In this document: in pieces, positions 1 to 13,100 of the stretch
Position numbering within the stretch: position 1 is the first letter of the stretch
How the letters are laid out: each line of letters starts with the position of its first letter
Position numbers and translations under genes: made by a program
Source of the DNA: Nocardia huaxiensis
GTDB taxonomy: Bacteria > Actinomycetota > Actinomycetes > Mycobacteriales > Mycobacteriaceae
NCBI RefSeq assembly: GCF_013744875.1
Contig: NZ_CP059399.1
Location: 6,324,001 to 6,388,000 of the forward strand
DNA length: 64,000 nucleotides
Reading direction: 5' to 3'
The notes under the pieces: generated by a model
Seen by the model: only the letters and a program-made list of their open reading frames with translations
What the model was told of the DNA's origin: nothing
Databases searched by the model: none

Positions 1-1110
1 CGGCGGATCGAGGGCCTCCACCACCTGTTCGAACGGGATTTCCGCGTGGGCGAACGCATCCAGATCGGCCTCGCGGACTGCGCCGAGCAGATCGGCGAAC
101 GAGCGCGATTCGTCGATCCGCGTCCGCAGCACGACCGTATTGACGAACATGCCGACCACATCGTCGAGCAGAGCGGAGCCGCGACCCGACACCGGTGTCC
201 CCACCGCGATGTCGGTGCTCCCGGACAACCGGGACAGGACCAGCGCCAGCGCCGCGTGGAACACCATGAACATCGTCGCCCCGCGCTCCTGTGCGAGCCG
301 CTGGAGCCCGGTGACCACCTCGGGCTCGATCGGGAAGCGGTAGCGCTCGCCGCGATGCGACGCCACGGCGGGCCGGGGCCGATCCGCCGGCAGTTCGAGC
401 ACCTCGGGCAGTTCCCGCAACCGGTCCTGCCAGTACCGCACCTGGTGCGACAGCAGCGATTCCGGTGCGGTGGCCGAGCCCAGCGACTCTCGTTGCCAGA
501 GTGCGTAATCCGCGTACTGCACCGGCAGCGGGGTCCAGTCCGGTTGCCGCCCGGCGCACCTGGCGGCGTAGGCGGTGGCCAGGTCGCGCGCCAGTGGGGC
601 CATCGAGAAGCCGTCGGCGGCGATGTGATGGACCACCAGCACCAGGATGTGCTCGGCCGACGCGACCGACAGCAGGCGAGCGCGCAGCGGAATCCGTTCG
701 GCGACATCGAAACCCGCCGACACCACAGCGGCGACCGCACCGAGCGCGGTCTTGGCGTCCGTGGGCTCCGGGGTCAGGTCGATATCCACCGCACCGGACA
801 GTTCGGGTACCGGGACCACCGACTGATAGGGCACGCCATCCACGTCCGGGTACCGGGTCCGCAAGACCTCGTGCCGGCCCAGCACATCCCCCATCGCCGC
901 CGACAGCGCCTCGGTGTCGAGCGTGCCGGTCAGGCGCAGGACGAGGGGAATGCTGTAGGCCACCGAGCCGGGTTCGAACCGGTTCACGAACCACATCCGT
1001 TGCTGTGCGAAGGACAACGGGATCCGATCCGGGCGGATGCGCGGCTCGAGGCGTGGTCCCGGCGTCGTGGCGCCGGGCACCCGTACGGTGAGCGTCCGGG
1101 CCAGCGCCTC
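1..1110 (-). other. NRPS module 7: C domain, truncated by window edge
   Basis: An L-type C domain with onset [15 protein letters not shown] and HHIAADGFS near residue 8294 follows the module 6 carrier. The window ends in the C-terminal half of this domain, at the sequence VVEALDPP. Confidence 0.85.
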
Positions 1111-4100
1111 CACCGTCGGGGCCTCGAACACGTCTCGCACCGCGACGGGCAGCTGGAGTTCGTCGGCCAGTCGCGCGGACACCCGGGTGGCGGACAGCGA
1201 GTTTCCGCCGAGGGCGAAGAATTCGTCGTCCACACCGGCTCGGTCGAGGCCGAGGATATCGGCGAACACTCGCGCGACGACCGTTTCGACCGGAGTCGTC
1301 GGCGCTCGGAATGCCCTCGCGGCGAACACCGGTTCGGGCAGCGCCTTCCGATCCACTTTGCCGCTGCTGTTCAACGGCAGCGCCGCGAGCACCGTCACCA
1401 CATCCGGGACCATGTATTTGGGCAGTCGCTCCCCCACCGCACGCCGCAGGTCGTCGGGCTCGAGCACGTGACCCGTGGCCGCCACGACGTAGGCGACGAG
1501 CCGGACATCCGCGGAACCCGCGAGGTGATGCACGACGGCGACCGCCTGCTCGACCCCGGCCGACTCGCACAGGGCCGCTTCGATTTCGCCCAATTCCAGG
1601 CGCTGGCCACGGATCTTCACCTGGAAGTCGGATCGGCCCTCGTACACCAGAACCGCTGTCCCGGAGCCGGTTTCGCCGACCCAGCGCACCAGGTCGCCGG
1701 TGCGGTACAGGCGCTGTCCCGGCGCGCCGAACGGGTCGGCGAGGAACCGGGCAGCGGTCAGCCCGGGGCGAGCCCGATATCCGCGCGCCACAGCGGGACC
1801 GGACACATACAGCTCACCCGTCACACCGACCGGCACGGGCCGCAGCCACGCGTCGAGCACCAGCAGCCGCCGGTCCGCGATGCCCGCACCCATGGTGATC
1901 GGATCCCCGGCCCGCAGTTCCGCACTCACCGTCGTGATGATGCTGGTCTCGGTGGGGCCGTAGGAGTTGTAGAACCTGCGCTCGCCCGCGCTGTCGGTGC
2001 GCGACCAGCGCGCGGCCAGCGCGGGAGCGAAATGTTCGCCGCCGACCCACACCACGCGCAGGTCGTCGAGGCCGCCGGGATCGAGCGAGGCCATGACCGA
2101 CGGCGTCACCCACGCGTGGGTGACGCGTTGCGCGCGCAGCAGTTCCGCCAGCGGCGGTCCGCTGTACACGTCCTCGGGCGCCAGCACCAGGACCGCGCCG
2201 ACGGAGACGGCCAGCAGCAATTCGAGGATCGATACGTCGAAAGTGCGTGCGCCGACGCCCAATACGCGCGAGGTGGCATCGAGGCCGTACCGGTCGCGAT
2301 GGTCGGCGGCGAGGGCGGCCAGCCCGGTGTGGGTGACCTCGACGCCCTTGGGACGGCCGGTCGATCCCGAGGTGTAGATGACATAGGCCGTGTTGTCGAG
2401 CCGCAGGGGTGCGCGGCGATCAGCTGCGGTGATCGGGGACGGCGGATAATGCCGAATCCTGTGCGCCGCTGCGGGATCGTCGAGGACCAGCCAGGTGAGG
2501 CCGTCCTGCGGCAACCGCGTGCGGTGGCGCTCCGTGGTGATCCCCAGGCGCACCGCGGAATCGGCGCAGACGAAGGCATTGCGGTCACTCGGATGCGATG
2601 GATCCACGGTCAGGAAGGCCGCACCGGTCTTGGCGATCGCCCAGACCGCCAGCACCCATTCCAGCGAGCGCGGCGCACCCACGGCCACGACGGTCTCGGG
2701 CCCGGCGCCATGTTCGATGAGCAGGCGGGCCAGGCGATTCGAGTGTTCGTCCAGCTCCCGGTAGGTCAGGCGGCGGTCGGCCGCCACCACCGCCTCGCCC
2801 TGCGGAGCGGCCGCGACCGCCGATTCCAGCAGCATCGGCAGTGGCACCGCCTCGGCGGGAGACCCGGCTGCGCGGAGCAGGCGTTCGCGTTCGCCGCCGG
2901 GCAGCAGGTCGATGGATCGCACCGGCATCGCGGGATGCCGGGACACCGTCCGCAGCACCGACAGCAGCCGTTCGCCCAGTGCCGCCACCGTGTCCGCGTC
3001 GAGCACGGCCGGCTGATATTGCAGTCGAATGCGCAGGGCGTCCTGCAGGATCACCGTGCAGGACAGCGGATAGTGCGTGGAGTCGGCGCCGATCACCCCG
3101 GTGAGTTCGAGGCTGCCGTCGTCGGTGAACTGCCGGATCTGCTGCACGTCAACGGGATACGACTCGAACACCAGGGTGGTGTCGAACAGCGTGTCGGCGT
3201 CGGCCAGGGCCTGGATCTCGGCCAGCCCGAGGTGGTTGTGTTCCAGCAGCGCCGCCTGTTCGTCCTGTAGCCGCGTCCACAGGTCGGCACCGGTCTCGGT
3301 GGGATGCAGTCGCACTCGGGTCGGGACCGTATTGATGAACAATCCGATCGTCCGCTCGGCGGCGGGCAGCTCGGGCGGGCGTCCGGAGACGGTGGTGCCG
3401 AAGACGACATCGGTGCGCCCGGTCAATTGCGCCACCACCATGGCCCACGCCGATTGCAGGACGGTGTTCACGGTCACGCCGGTGGCGGCCGCTGCAGCCA
3501 GCAGTTCCCGGGTGGCGGGGGCGTCGAGCGTGATCGTGTGATCTTCCACCGCGCCCAGCACGGCGGTGTCGGCGATGCGGGTGGGTTCCGCGCCCGCGAG
3601 CGCGGCGGTCCACGCGGCGGTGGCGGCAGCGCGGTCCCGGGAAGCCAGCCACGCCAGGAAGTCTCGGTAGGAGCCGGGCGATGCGGCAGGCCGACCGGCG
3701 TAGTGGGCGAGCAGGTCGGTGACCAGCAGCGGCCAGGACCAGCCGTCGAGTATGACGTGATGGTTGGTGAGGATGACCGCCCACTGGTCGGTGGCCGCCC
3801 GCACCACGGTGCAGCGCAGCAGCGGCGCGCGGGCCGGATCGAAGCGACGCCTCTGCTCGGCGGCCAGCTCCGCGATCCCGGACTCGGGATCGGTCGTCTC
3901 CGTCAGATCGACCAGCTGCCAGGGCATTTCGAGGTCGTCGCAGACCACGGCGACGCTGGCGCCGCTGCCCGTGGTGGTGTAGGCGGTCCGCAGGCCGGGA
4001 TGCCTGCGCAGTACCGTTCTCGCGGCCTCGTGCAGCCGCTGTGTGTCCAGGGCACCGGACAGGCGCAGAATCACCTGTGCCGCATAGACATCCGTTTCGG

Positions 4101-7100
4101 CGGCGGCCTCGGCCAGCTGGGCGTGGAACAGCAGGCCCGCCTGTAGCGGGGTCACCGGCCACACATCCGTCAGCGACGGGTACGCGCGCTCGAGCGCCGC
4201 CACGTCGGCGCGGGTGAGTGCGGTCAGGTCGAAGTCGGAGGGGGAATGCCCACCGGCTCCGGGCTTTTCGGCGTGCTCGGCGATGGCGGTGAGGACCTGG
4301 GACCACAGTGCCGCGAGTTCCTCGATCTCGGCGGTGTCGAGGAGGGCGCCCGGGAAGCGGAAGGTGGCTTCGAGCCGGTCACCGACCACGATGGCGCTCA
4401 CATCCAGGGCGAGGGTGACCGGCGTGGCATCGTCCGCGGCGACGGGGAGATCGCCCAGTCCGCCGTCCAGGCCCTCGACGCCCGTATCGGCGGCCGAGAT
4501 CCGGCCGAGGTAGTTGAATCCGATGCGGCCGGGCATCCGATCCGGCAGGCGGCCGGCGGTGACGGGGTTCAGGTATCGGAGCAGGCCGTATCCGATGCCC
4601 TTGTCGGGGATCGAATGCAGCGTCTCCTTGACCGAAAGCACTGCGGCGGCCACGGATTCGCCGCCCGCGAGCACGTTCTCGGGGTCCACCTCCGCGAGCT
4701 CGAATCGCACCGGGAACATGGAGGTGAACCAGCCGACCGTGCGGGTCAGGTCCGCGCCGGGCACCACCTGTTCCTCGCGGCCGTGGCCTTCGAGCCGCAG
4801 CAGCACCGACGGCTCGTCGACACCCCGGCGCGCCCGCCACAGCCGCACGGCGACGAGCAGACCCGCCAGCAGACCGGCGTCGGCGCTGCCGTGGAATACG
4901 GCGGGCACCCGGGACAGCAGGGCTCGGGTCACCGCTTCCGGCAGTTCGGCCCGGACCTGGCGCAGGGTCGCGGCGGTGTCGATGGCGGGGTCGAGTTCCC
5001 TTCCGCCCCACACCGGATCGTCGCCGGACACCATCGACTGCCAGAGTTCCAGCTCGTCCGCGCGGGTGGCGGCGGCCTCGGTCAAGCCGTGCGACCAGCG
5101 GCGCATGGAGGTCCCGACGGGGGCCAGGATCGGCGGCACGGTCCCGATTCGCACCTGCTCGAGCGCCGAGAGCAGATCCGGCACCAGCACCCGCCACGAC
5201 ACGCCATCGACCACCAGGTGATGCGCGACCACCAGCAGCCAGCCCGGCGTGCCCGCCGCGGCCGGATCGAGCAGCACGCACTGCACCATGACACCGGCGG
5301 CGGGGTCCAGCCGATCCAGCGCCGAATCCAGTTCGGCGGCAGCCGCATTCGAGATCAGCTCGCGCCCGGCGGCGGAGTCGACGTCGACGGTCGCGTCGAT
5401 GGCGACCCGCCGCAGCACCGACGCCGCGTCCGCGTCGCTCGCCGGAGCCACGCGCAGCGACCAGGCACCGGACTCCGTGCGCGCCAAGCGGGAGCGCAGC
5501 ATGTCGTGGTGCTGCAGCACCGCTGCCAGAGCCGTGCTCACCGCCGCCGCGTCCGCGCCGTGCGGCAGCCGCAGGACCACATGCTGATCGAAGCGGTCGA
5601 AACCCCTGCCCCACTCCACCATCCACTGCGCGACCGGCAGCAGCGGCAGGTCGCCGATGCCGCCGCCGGGCAGTTCGGCCGGCCCGGCCACCGGGTCGCC
5701 GCCGCCCGCGCAGGCGGCCAGCCGGGCGGGTGTGCGCTGTTCGAAGACATCGCGCGGGCCGAACACCACACCGCTCGCGCGCGCCCGGGAAACCACCTGG
5801 ATGGACAGGATCGAATCGCCGCCCAGCATGAAGAAGTCGTCCTGCGCGCCGACCCGCTCCACGCCGAGCACCTCGGCGAAGGCGGCGGCCACGATCTCCT
5901 CGGCCGGTGTGGTCGGCGCACGGAACTCGAGTGCATGGAATACCGGTTCCGGCAGGGCATTTCGATCCACCTTGCCGCTGCCGGTCAAGGGCAGGGCGTC
6001 GAGGATCGTCACCACATCCGGGACCATGTAGCCGGGCAGCCGTTCGGCGACCGCCTGCCGGAGGCAGTCCGGGTCCGCGCTGCCGCCGGGTTCGGGCACG
6101 ACGTATCCGACCAAACGTGCTGTCGCACCGGTGTTCTCGTCCACTCGACGGACAATCGCCACGGCCTGGGCGATTCCGGTTACCGCGCTCAGTGCCGCTT
6201 CGACCTCGCCCAGTTCCAGCCGCTGCCCGCGCACCTTCACCTGGTGATCGGAGCGGCCCACGAATTCCAGCATCGCCGAACCTGATTCGCCGACGACCCA
6301 GCGCACCACGTCACCGGTCCGATACAACCGTGCGCCGGGGAGGCCGAACGGATCGGCGACGAACCGCGCCGCCGTCAGCGCGGTCCGGTGCCGATATCCC
6401 CGCGCCACACCGGGTCCCGCGACGTAGAGCTCACCCGCGACGCCCTCGGGCACCGGGCGCAGCCACGGGTCCAGCACCAGGGCGCTCGTGCCCGGGATGG
6501 GCGCACCGATGGTCACGCGACGATCGGGCAGCAGCTGGGTCGCGGTGGTCCAGATGGTGGTTTCGGCCGGACCGTACAGGTTGTGCACGCGGCGGCGGCC
6601 CGCACCGTCGGTGCCCGACCAGCGGGCGGCCAGCTGCGGGCCACTGCGATCGCCGCCGGTGAGAACGACGCGCAGGGTGTCGAGTCCAGCGGGATCGATC
6701 GACAGGGCCACGGCCGGGGTCAGGAACGCGTGCGTGACGCGCCGCTCGTGCAGCAGCTCCCACAGCGGTTGGCCGCCATAGACATCCGGCGCGGCCATCA
6801 CCAGGGCCGCGCCGCCGGAGGCCGCGAGCAGCAGTTCGAGGATGGCCGCGTCGAAAGTGCGGGCAGCCACCGCCAGCACCCGGGAATCCGGGCCCACTTC
6901 GCAGCGGCGCACATGGTCGGCCACCAGCGCGGCCAGACCCGTATGGGTCACCTCGACACCCTTCGGGCGGCCTGTCGACCCCGAGGTGTAGACGACGTAG
7001 GCCGGATTGCCGGGCCGCAGGGCACGGTTGCGGTCGGCGTCGGTGAGGGCTGCGGCCGACAGCGGTGACAGGTCGAGGTCGCCCAGCCGCACGAGTTCCG

Positions 7101-10100
7101 CGCCCGCGGTATCGAATCCGGGCTCGCCCTGGGCCAGCACCCAACCGGCCCCCGCGTCGGTGCAGACGAAGCGGTTCCGGTCCGCCGGGTGCGCGGGGTC
7201 CAGCGACAGGAACGCGGCACCGGTCTTGGCGATCGCCCAGACGGCCGAGACCCATTCCAGCGCGCGCGGCACCGCGACGGCCACCACCGACTCCGGGCCT
7301 GCGCCGTGCCGGATCAGGAAGCGCGCCAATCGATTCGAGTACTCGTCGAGCTCGCGATAGGTCATCCGCCGATCGCCGTCGACCACCGCCACACCGGCCG
7401 GATTCGCCGCCGCTGCCGCGAGCAGTTCCGGCAGCGTCAGGGTCGCTTCATCTTCTTCCAGGCCGGAAAGCCCTTCCGCGGCAAACAGATCCAGCTCAGC
7501 GGCACCGTAGCGTCCCCAGGCCCGCACGACCCGGTCCCGGTCGGCTGCGGCCAGCGCCTCGACGGCCCGCACCGGCCGGTCCGGATCGGCGGCGAGGGCG
7601 TGCAGTGTCCGTCGCAGCCGTTCGCCGAGTTCGGCGATGGCGGCCTCGTCGAATACCTCGGGCCGGTACTGCAATCGCAGGCGCAGATCCGCGCGCAGCA
7701 TGGCCGTGCACGACAGCGGATAGTGCGTGGCGTCGGCGGCGTCGACGCCGGTGATGCGCAGGTCGCCGTGCCCGGCGGCGTGCTCGAGGTCGTCCATGTC
7801 GACCGGATAGGACTCGAGCACCATCAGGGTGTCGAAGAGACTGTCATTGCCCGTGCGCACGTGGATGTCGCGCAGGCCCGCATGGTGGTGCCCGAGCAGC
7901 GCCGCCTGTTCACCGTGCAGTCGAATCCACAGTTCGGCAATGGTTTCGGCGGGCCGCAACCGCACCCTGGTGGGAATCGTATTGATGAACAGTCCGATGG
8001 TGCGTGCGGCGGCGGGCAGCTCGCCGGGGCGTCCGGACACGGTCGCGCCGAACACCACATCGGTGCGGCCGGTCAGCTGCGCCACGACCATGGCCCATGC
8101 CGATTGCAGGACGGTGTTCATGGTCACGCCCGCGGTCGCCGCGGCGGCACTCAGCGCTCGGGTGGCGTCGGCGTCGATGGTGAGGGTCCGGTCCGCGACG
8201 GTGACGACCGGGTCCGTGCTCTCGGAGCCGCCCGCGACGAGGGTGGGTTCCGCGCCGTCGAGGGCCTCGGCCCAGGCGTCGAGCGCCGCCTGCTGATCGC
8301 GAGAGGTCAACCACGCCAGGTAATCCCGATACGATCCGGGGACCTCGCCGGGTTCGACGCCCGCGTAGCTGCGGAACAGTTCGGTGACCAGCAGGGGGTA
8401 GGACCAGCCGTCGAGGATGACGTGATGGTTGGTGATGATGACCGCCGACCGGTCGTGGTCCAGGACCGCGAGGGTGAATCGCAGCAGCGGCGGCGCGGCG
8501 AGGTCGAAGGGCCGCGACTTCTCCGCTGCGGCCTGCTCGGCGAGACCGGCTTCGCTGTCGCGGCTGCCGGTGAGATCGACTACCCGCCACTGTGGTTCGG
8601 CGTCGCCGGCGAGCACGGCCACGCTCGTGCCGTCGTCGAGGGCGGTGAAGCCGGTGCGCAGACCGTCGTGGCGGCGCAGCAGGGTGGTCGTGGCCGCACG
8701 CAGTCGATCCGCGTCGAGGTCGCCCGACAGGCGCAGAATCAGTTGCGCGACATAGGCATCCGTTCCGGCGGCGGTGTCGGTCAGCTGGGCGTGGAACAGC
8801 AGGCCCGCCTGGAGCGGGGTCACCGGCCAGATATCGGTCAGCGACGGGTAGGCCCGCTCGAGCGCGCGCACGTCCGGAGCGGACAGCGCCACCAGATCGA
8901 AGTCCGACGGGGAATGCGCACCCGCGCCGGGCTTTTCGGCGTGGTCGGCGATGGCGGTGAGCGCGCTGACCCACAGTCCGGCCAGTTCCTCGACCGCGGC
9001 GGGTTCGAGCAGGGTGCGCGGGAAGCGGAAGGTGGCGTGCAGCCGGTCTTCGATCACCATGGCCGACACGTCGATCGCGACCGTCACCGGCATCTCCGGA
9101 TCCGGTGCCGCGTGCAGCTCCCCCAGGCCGCCGTGCACGCCGCCGCCGATGTCGGTTCCCGCGATGCGGCCCAGATAGTTGAATCCGATGCGTCCGGGCA
9201 TCCGGTCCGGCAGCTGGACGGCGGTGTCCTGGTGGAGGTGGCGCAGCAGGCCGTAGCCGATGCCCTTGTCCGGGATCGCGCGCAGCGTCTCCTTCACCGA
9301 GAGCACCGCCGCGGTGACGGCGGCACCGCCCGCGGTCACCGATTCGGCGTCGATGCCGGTGAGGTCGAACCGCACCGGGAACATCGACGTGAACCAGCCC
9401 ACCGTGCGCGACAGATCCGCGCCCGGGACGACCTGTTGCTCACGGCCGTGCCCCTCCAGCCGCATCAGGACCGTCGAGTCGTCGATGCCCCGGCGGGCAC
9501 GCCAGATGCGCACTGCCACAGCCAGACCGGCGAGCAGTCCGTCGTCGATCGCGCCGTGGAACACGCTCGGCACACGGGTCGACAGGGACGCGGTCACCGA
9601 CTCCGGCACGGTGACGTCGATGCGGTCGAGGGTCGCGGCGGTGTCGAGGGCCGGATCCAGTTCGCGCCCACCGAGAACCGGATCGCCGCCGGCGACCATG
9701 GACTGCCACAGTTCGAGTTCCCGGGCGCGACCGGCCGCGGCGTCGGTGAGGGCGTGGGCCCAGCGCCGCATGGATGTTCCCACCGGAGCCAGTGCGGGCG
9801 GCACGGTTCCGGCCCGCGCCTGTTCGAGGGCGGAGAGCAGATCCGGCACCAGCACTCGCCACGACACACCGTCCACCACGAGGTGATGGGCGATCACGAG
9901 CAGCCAGCCCGGGGCCTCGCCCGCCGGGTCGAGCCACACGCAGCGGACCATGACGCCATCGCGCGGATCCAGCTCATCGAGGGCCGAATCCAGTTCGGCG
10001 GCAGCCAGATTCGTCACGAGTGCGCGTCCGGCCTCGGTCTCGGGATCGATCCGCGCGTCCAGCGCCCGGCGGTGCACCGTCGCCGCGGCGTCGACGCTGC

Positions 10101-13100
10101 CGGGCGGTGTCACCAGCAGCGACCATTCGCCGGTGTCGGTGCGCCGCAGGCGAGAACGCAGCATGTCGTGGCGGTCCAGCAGCGCGGCGATCGCCGTGTG
10201 CAGGCTCCGCTCGTCGACGCCGGTGGGCAGACGCAGCACCACGTGCTGGTCGAAGCGGTCGAAACCCCTGTCCCACTCCACCATCCAGCGCGCGACCGGC
10301 AGCAGCGGCATGTCGCCGAGGCCGCCGCCCGGCAGCTCGGCCAGGCCGTCGGCTTCGGTCGTGCGGGCGCAGCGCGCCAATCGTGCGGCGGTGCGCTGTT
10401 CGAAGACATCGCGCGGACCGAAGACCACGCCCGCGGCCCGCGCCCGGGACACCACCTGGATCGACACGATCGAATCGCCGCCGAGGGCGAAGAAGTCGTC
10501 GTCCACGCCGACGCGTTCGAGGCCGAGCACCTCGGCGAACACTCCGGCCACGATCGCTTCGACCTGGGTCGACGGGGCCCGGAAGTCGCGGGTGTCGAAA
10601 ACCGGTTCCGGCAGGGCTTTCCGGTCGATCTTGCCGCTGCTGGTCAAGGGCAGGGCGTCGAGGACCGTCACCGCGTCCGGCACCATGTAGCCCGGCAGCC
10701 GGTCCCCGAGCGAGCTGATGATCTCCTTCGGGTCATGCGCGGCGGCCCGGCTCTCGGGAACGACGTAGGCCACCAATCGCACGCCGGCCGCCGGGTGTTC
10801 GCCCGCCGGGTGGGTGATCACGACCGCCTGTTCGATGCCGTCCAGCGCGCACAGTGCGGCCTCGACCTCGCCGGGTTCCAGCCGCTGGCCACGCACCTTC
10901 ACCTGGAAGTCGGAGCGGCCCACGAATTCGAGAACCGGATCGCCCGATCCGGATTCGTCGCGCACCCAGCGCACCAGGTCTCCGGTCCGATACAGCCGCT
11001 CCCCCGCCGCGCCGAACGGATTCGCCACGAACCGGGCCGCCGTCGTGCCCGCGCGGCCCCGATAGCCCCGTGCCACACCGGAACCCGCGACATACAGCTC
11101 GCCGACCGCGCCCAGCGGCACCGGCCGCAGCGACGCGTCCAGCACCACGAACCCCATACCGGGTATGCCCGAACCCATGTCGATGCGCTCGCCGCCGTGC
11201 TGCTCGTCGCTGATCGTCGTGATGATCGTGGTCTCGGACGGGCCGTAGGTATTGAAGAACTGCCGCATGCCCGCGGCGTCGGTCCGCGACCAGCGGGCCA
11301 CCAGGTGCGTCGAATACCGTTCGCCGCCGACGGTCAGCATCCGGAGTGCGTCCAGCCCTTCCGGGTCCAGGGACGACAGCACCGACGGGGTCAGGAAGGC
11401 ATGGGTGATCCGCTGCGCGCGCAGGAACCCGGCCAGTGGTGGCCCGCCGTAGGCGTCCTGCGGTGCCAGCACGAGTGCCGCGCCGGTGGGGACGGCCATG
11501 AGGAGTTCGAGCATCGAGGCATCGAAAGTGCGTGCGGCGACGCCCAATACCCGCGCCGAGGCGTCGATCGAGTACCGCGCGCGCTGGGCGGCGGCGACGG
11601 CGGCCAGACCGGCGTGGGTGACCTCGACGCCCTTGGGCTGTCCGGTCGAACCCGAGGTGTAGACGATGTAGGCCGCATTGCCTGGACGCAGTGGGCCGCG
11701 CCGGTTCTCGTCGGTGACCGCGTCGACCGGCTGCCGTTCGATCTCCGCGACCGCTGCCGGGTCGTCGAGGATCAGCCACTGGATGCCCTGCTGCGGCAGC
11801 GTCGTCGCGTACCCGCCCAATGTGATGCCCAGCCGCACACCGGAATCCGCGCACACGAACGTATTCCGCTCCAGCGGATGCGCCGGATCCAGCGACAGGA
11901 AGGCCGCGCCGGCCTTGGTGACGGCCCAGATCGCGACCATCCAGTCCAGCGAACGCGGCAGGGCGACGGCGACCACCGATTCGGGTCCGGCTCCGCGTCG
12001 GATCAGTGCGCGGGCCAGTCGATTCGAGCGATCGTCGAGGTCGCGGTAGGAGATGCGGGCCGTGCCGTCCACGACCGCGTCGGCGTCCGGATCGATGGCC
12101 ACCGCCGCCGCCAGCAGCGCCGGCAGGGTGAGGGGGACCACGGCGGCCGCGCGCGTCAGGTTGGCGAGCAGCGCCTGTCGTTCCGACGCCGCCAGAATCT
12201 CGATATCCCGCACCGGGGATGTGGGATCGGCGGTGGCGGCCCGCAGTGCCCGGAGCAGCCGATCGGCGAAGGCGACAATGGTATCCGGGTCGAAAAGATC
12301 TGTGGCATAGCTGATGTCGACCGGAAGCTCACCCCGGGCGTCGGGGGCGTCGGCCAGGGTCAGCGTGAGATCGAAGCGTTCGACGCCGGTGTCGAAGCCG
12401 GAGGGCCGCACCTCGACGCCGGGGAGCACGACACCGGCCGGGTCGACATTGTGGAAGGCCAGCATCACCTGGAACAGCGGATGATGCGCTTGGCTGCGCA
12501 CCGGATCCAGGGCCTCCACGACCTGTTCGAATGGGATCTCCGCATGGGCGAACGCATCCAGGTCGACCTCGCGGACGGCGGCCAGCAGTTCGGCGAACGA
12601 GGCCGATTCCTCGAGGCGGGTGCGCAGCACCACGGTATTGACGAACATGCCGACCATATCGTCCAGCGCCGCCGTACCACGGCCCGAAACCGGTGTTCCC
12701 ACTGCGATATCGGTGCTACCGGACAGGCGGGACAGCACCAGCGCCAGCGCCGCGTGGACGACCATGAAGACGGTGACGCCGGTCGAACGCGCCAGCGCGT
12801 GAATTGCGTCGACCATTCCCGCGTCGAGCACCACACGGTGGGTGGCGCCGCGATGGGAGGCGATCGCCGGGCGCGGGCGGTCGGCCGGCAGTTCCAGCAC
12901 CTCCGGCAGCTCCAGCAACCGGTCGGACCAGTATCGAATCTGGTGTGCGAGCAGCGAATCCGGATCGTCCGCGGCGCCCAGCGAATCACGCTGCCACAGT
13001 GCGTAATCCGCGTACTGCACCGGCAGCGGCGTCCACTTCGGCTGCCGCCCAGCGCACCTGGCGGCATAGGCCAGGCCCAGATCACGGGCGAGCGGGGCCA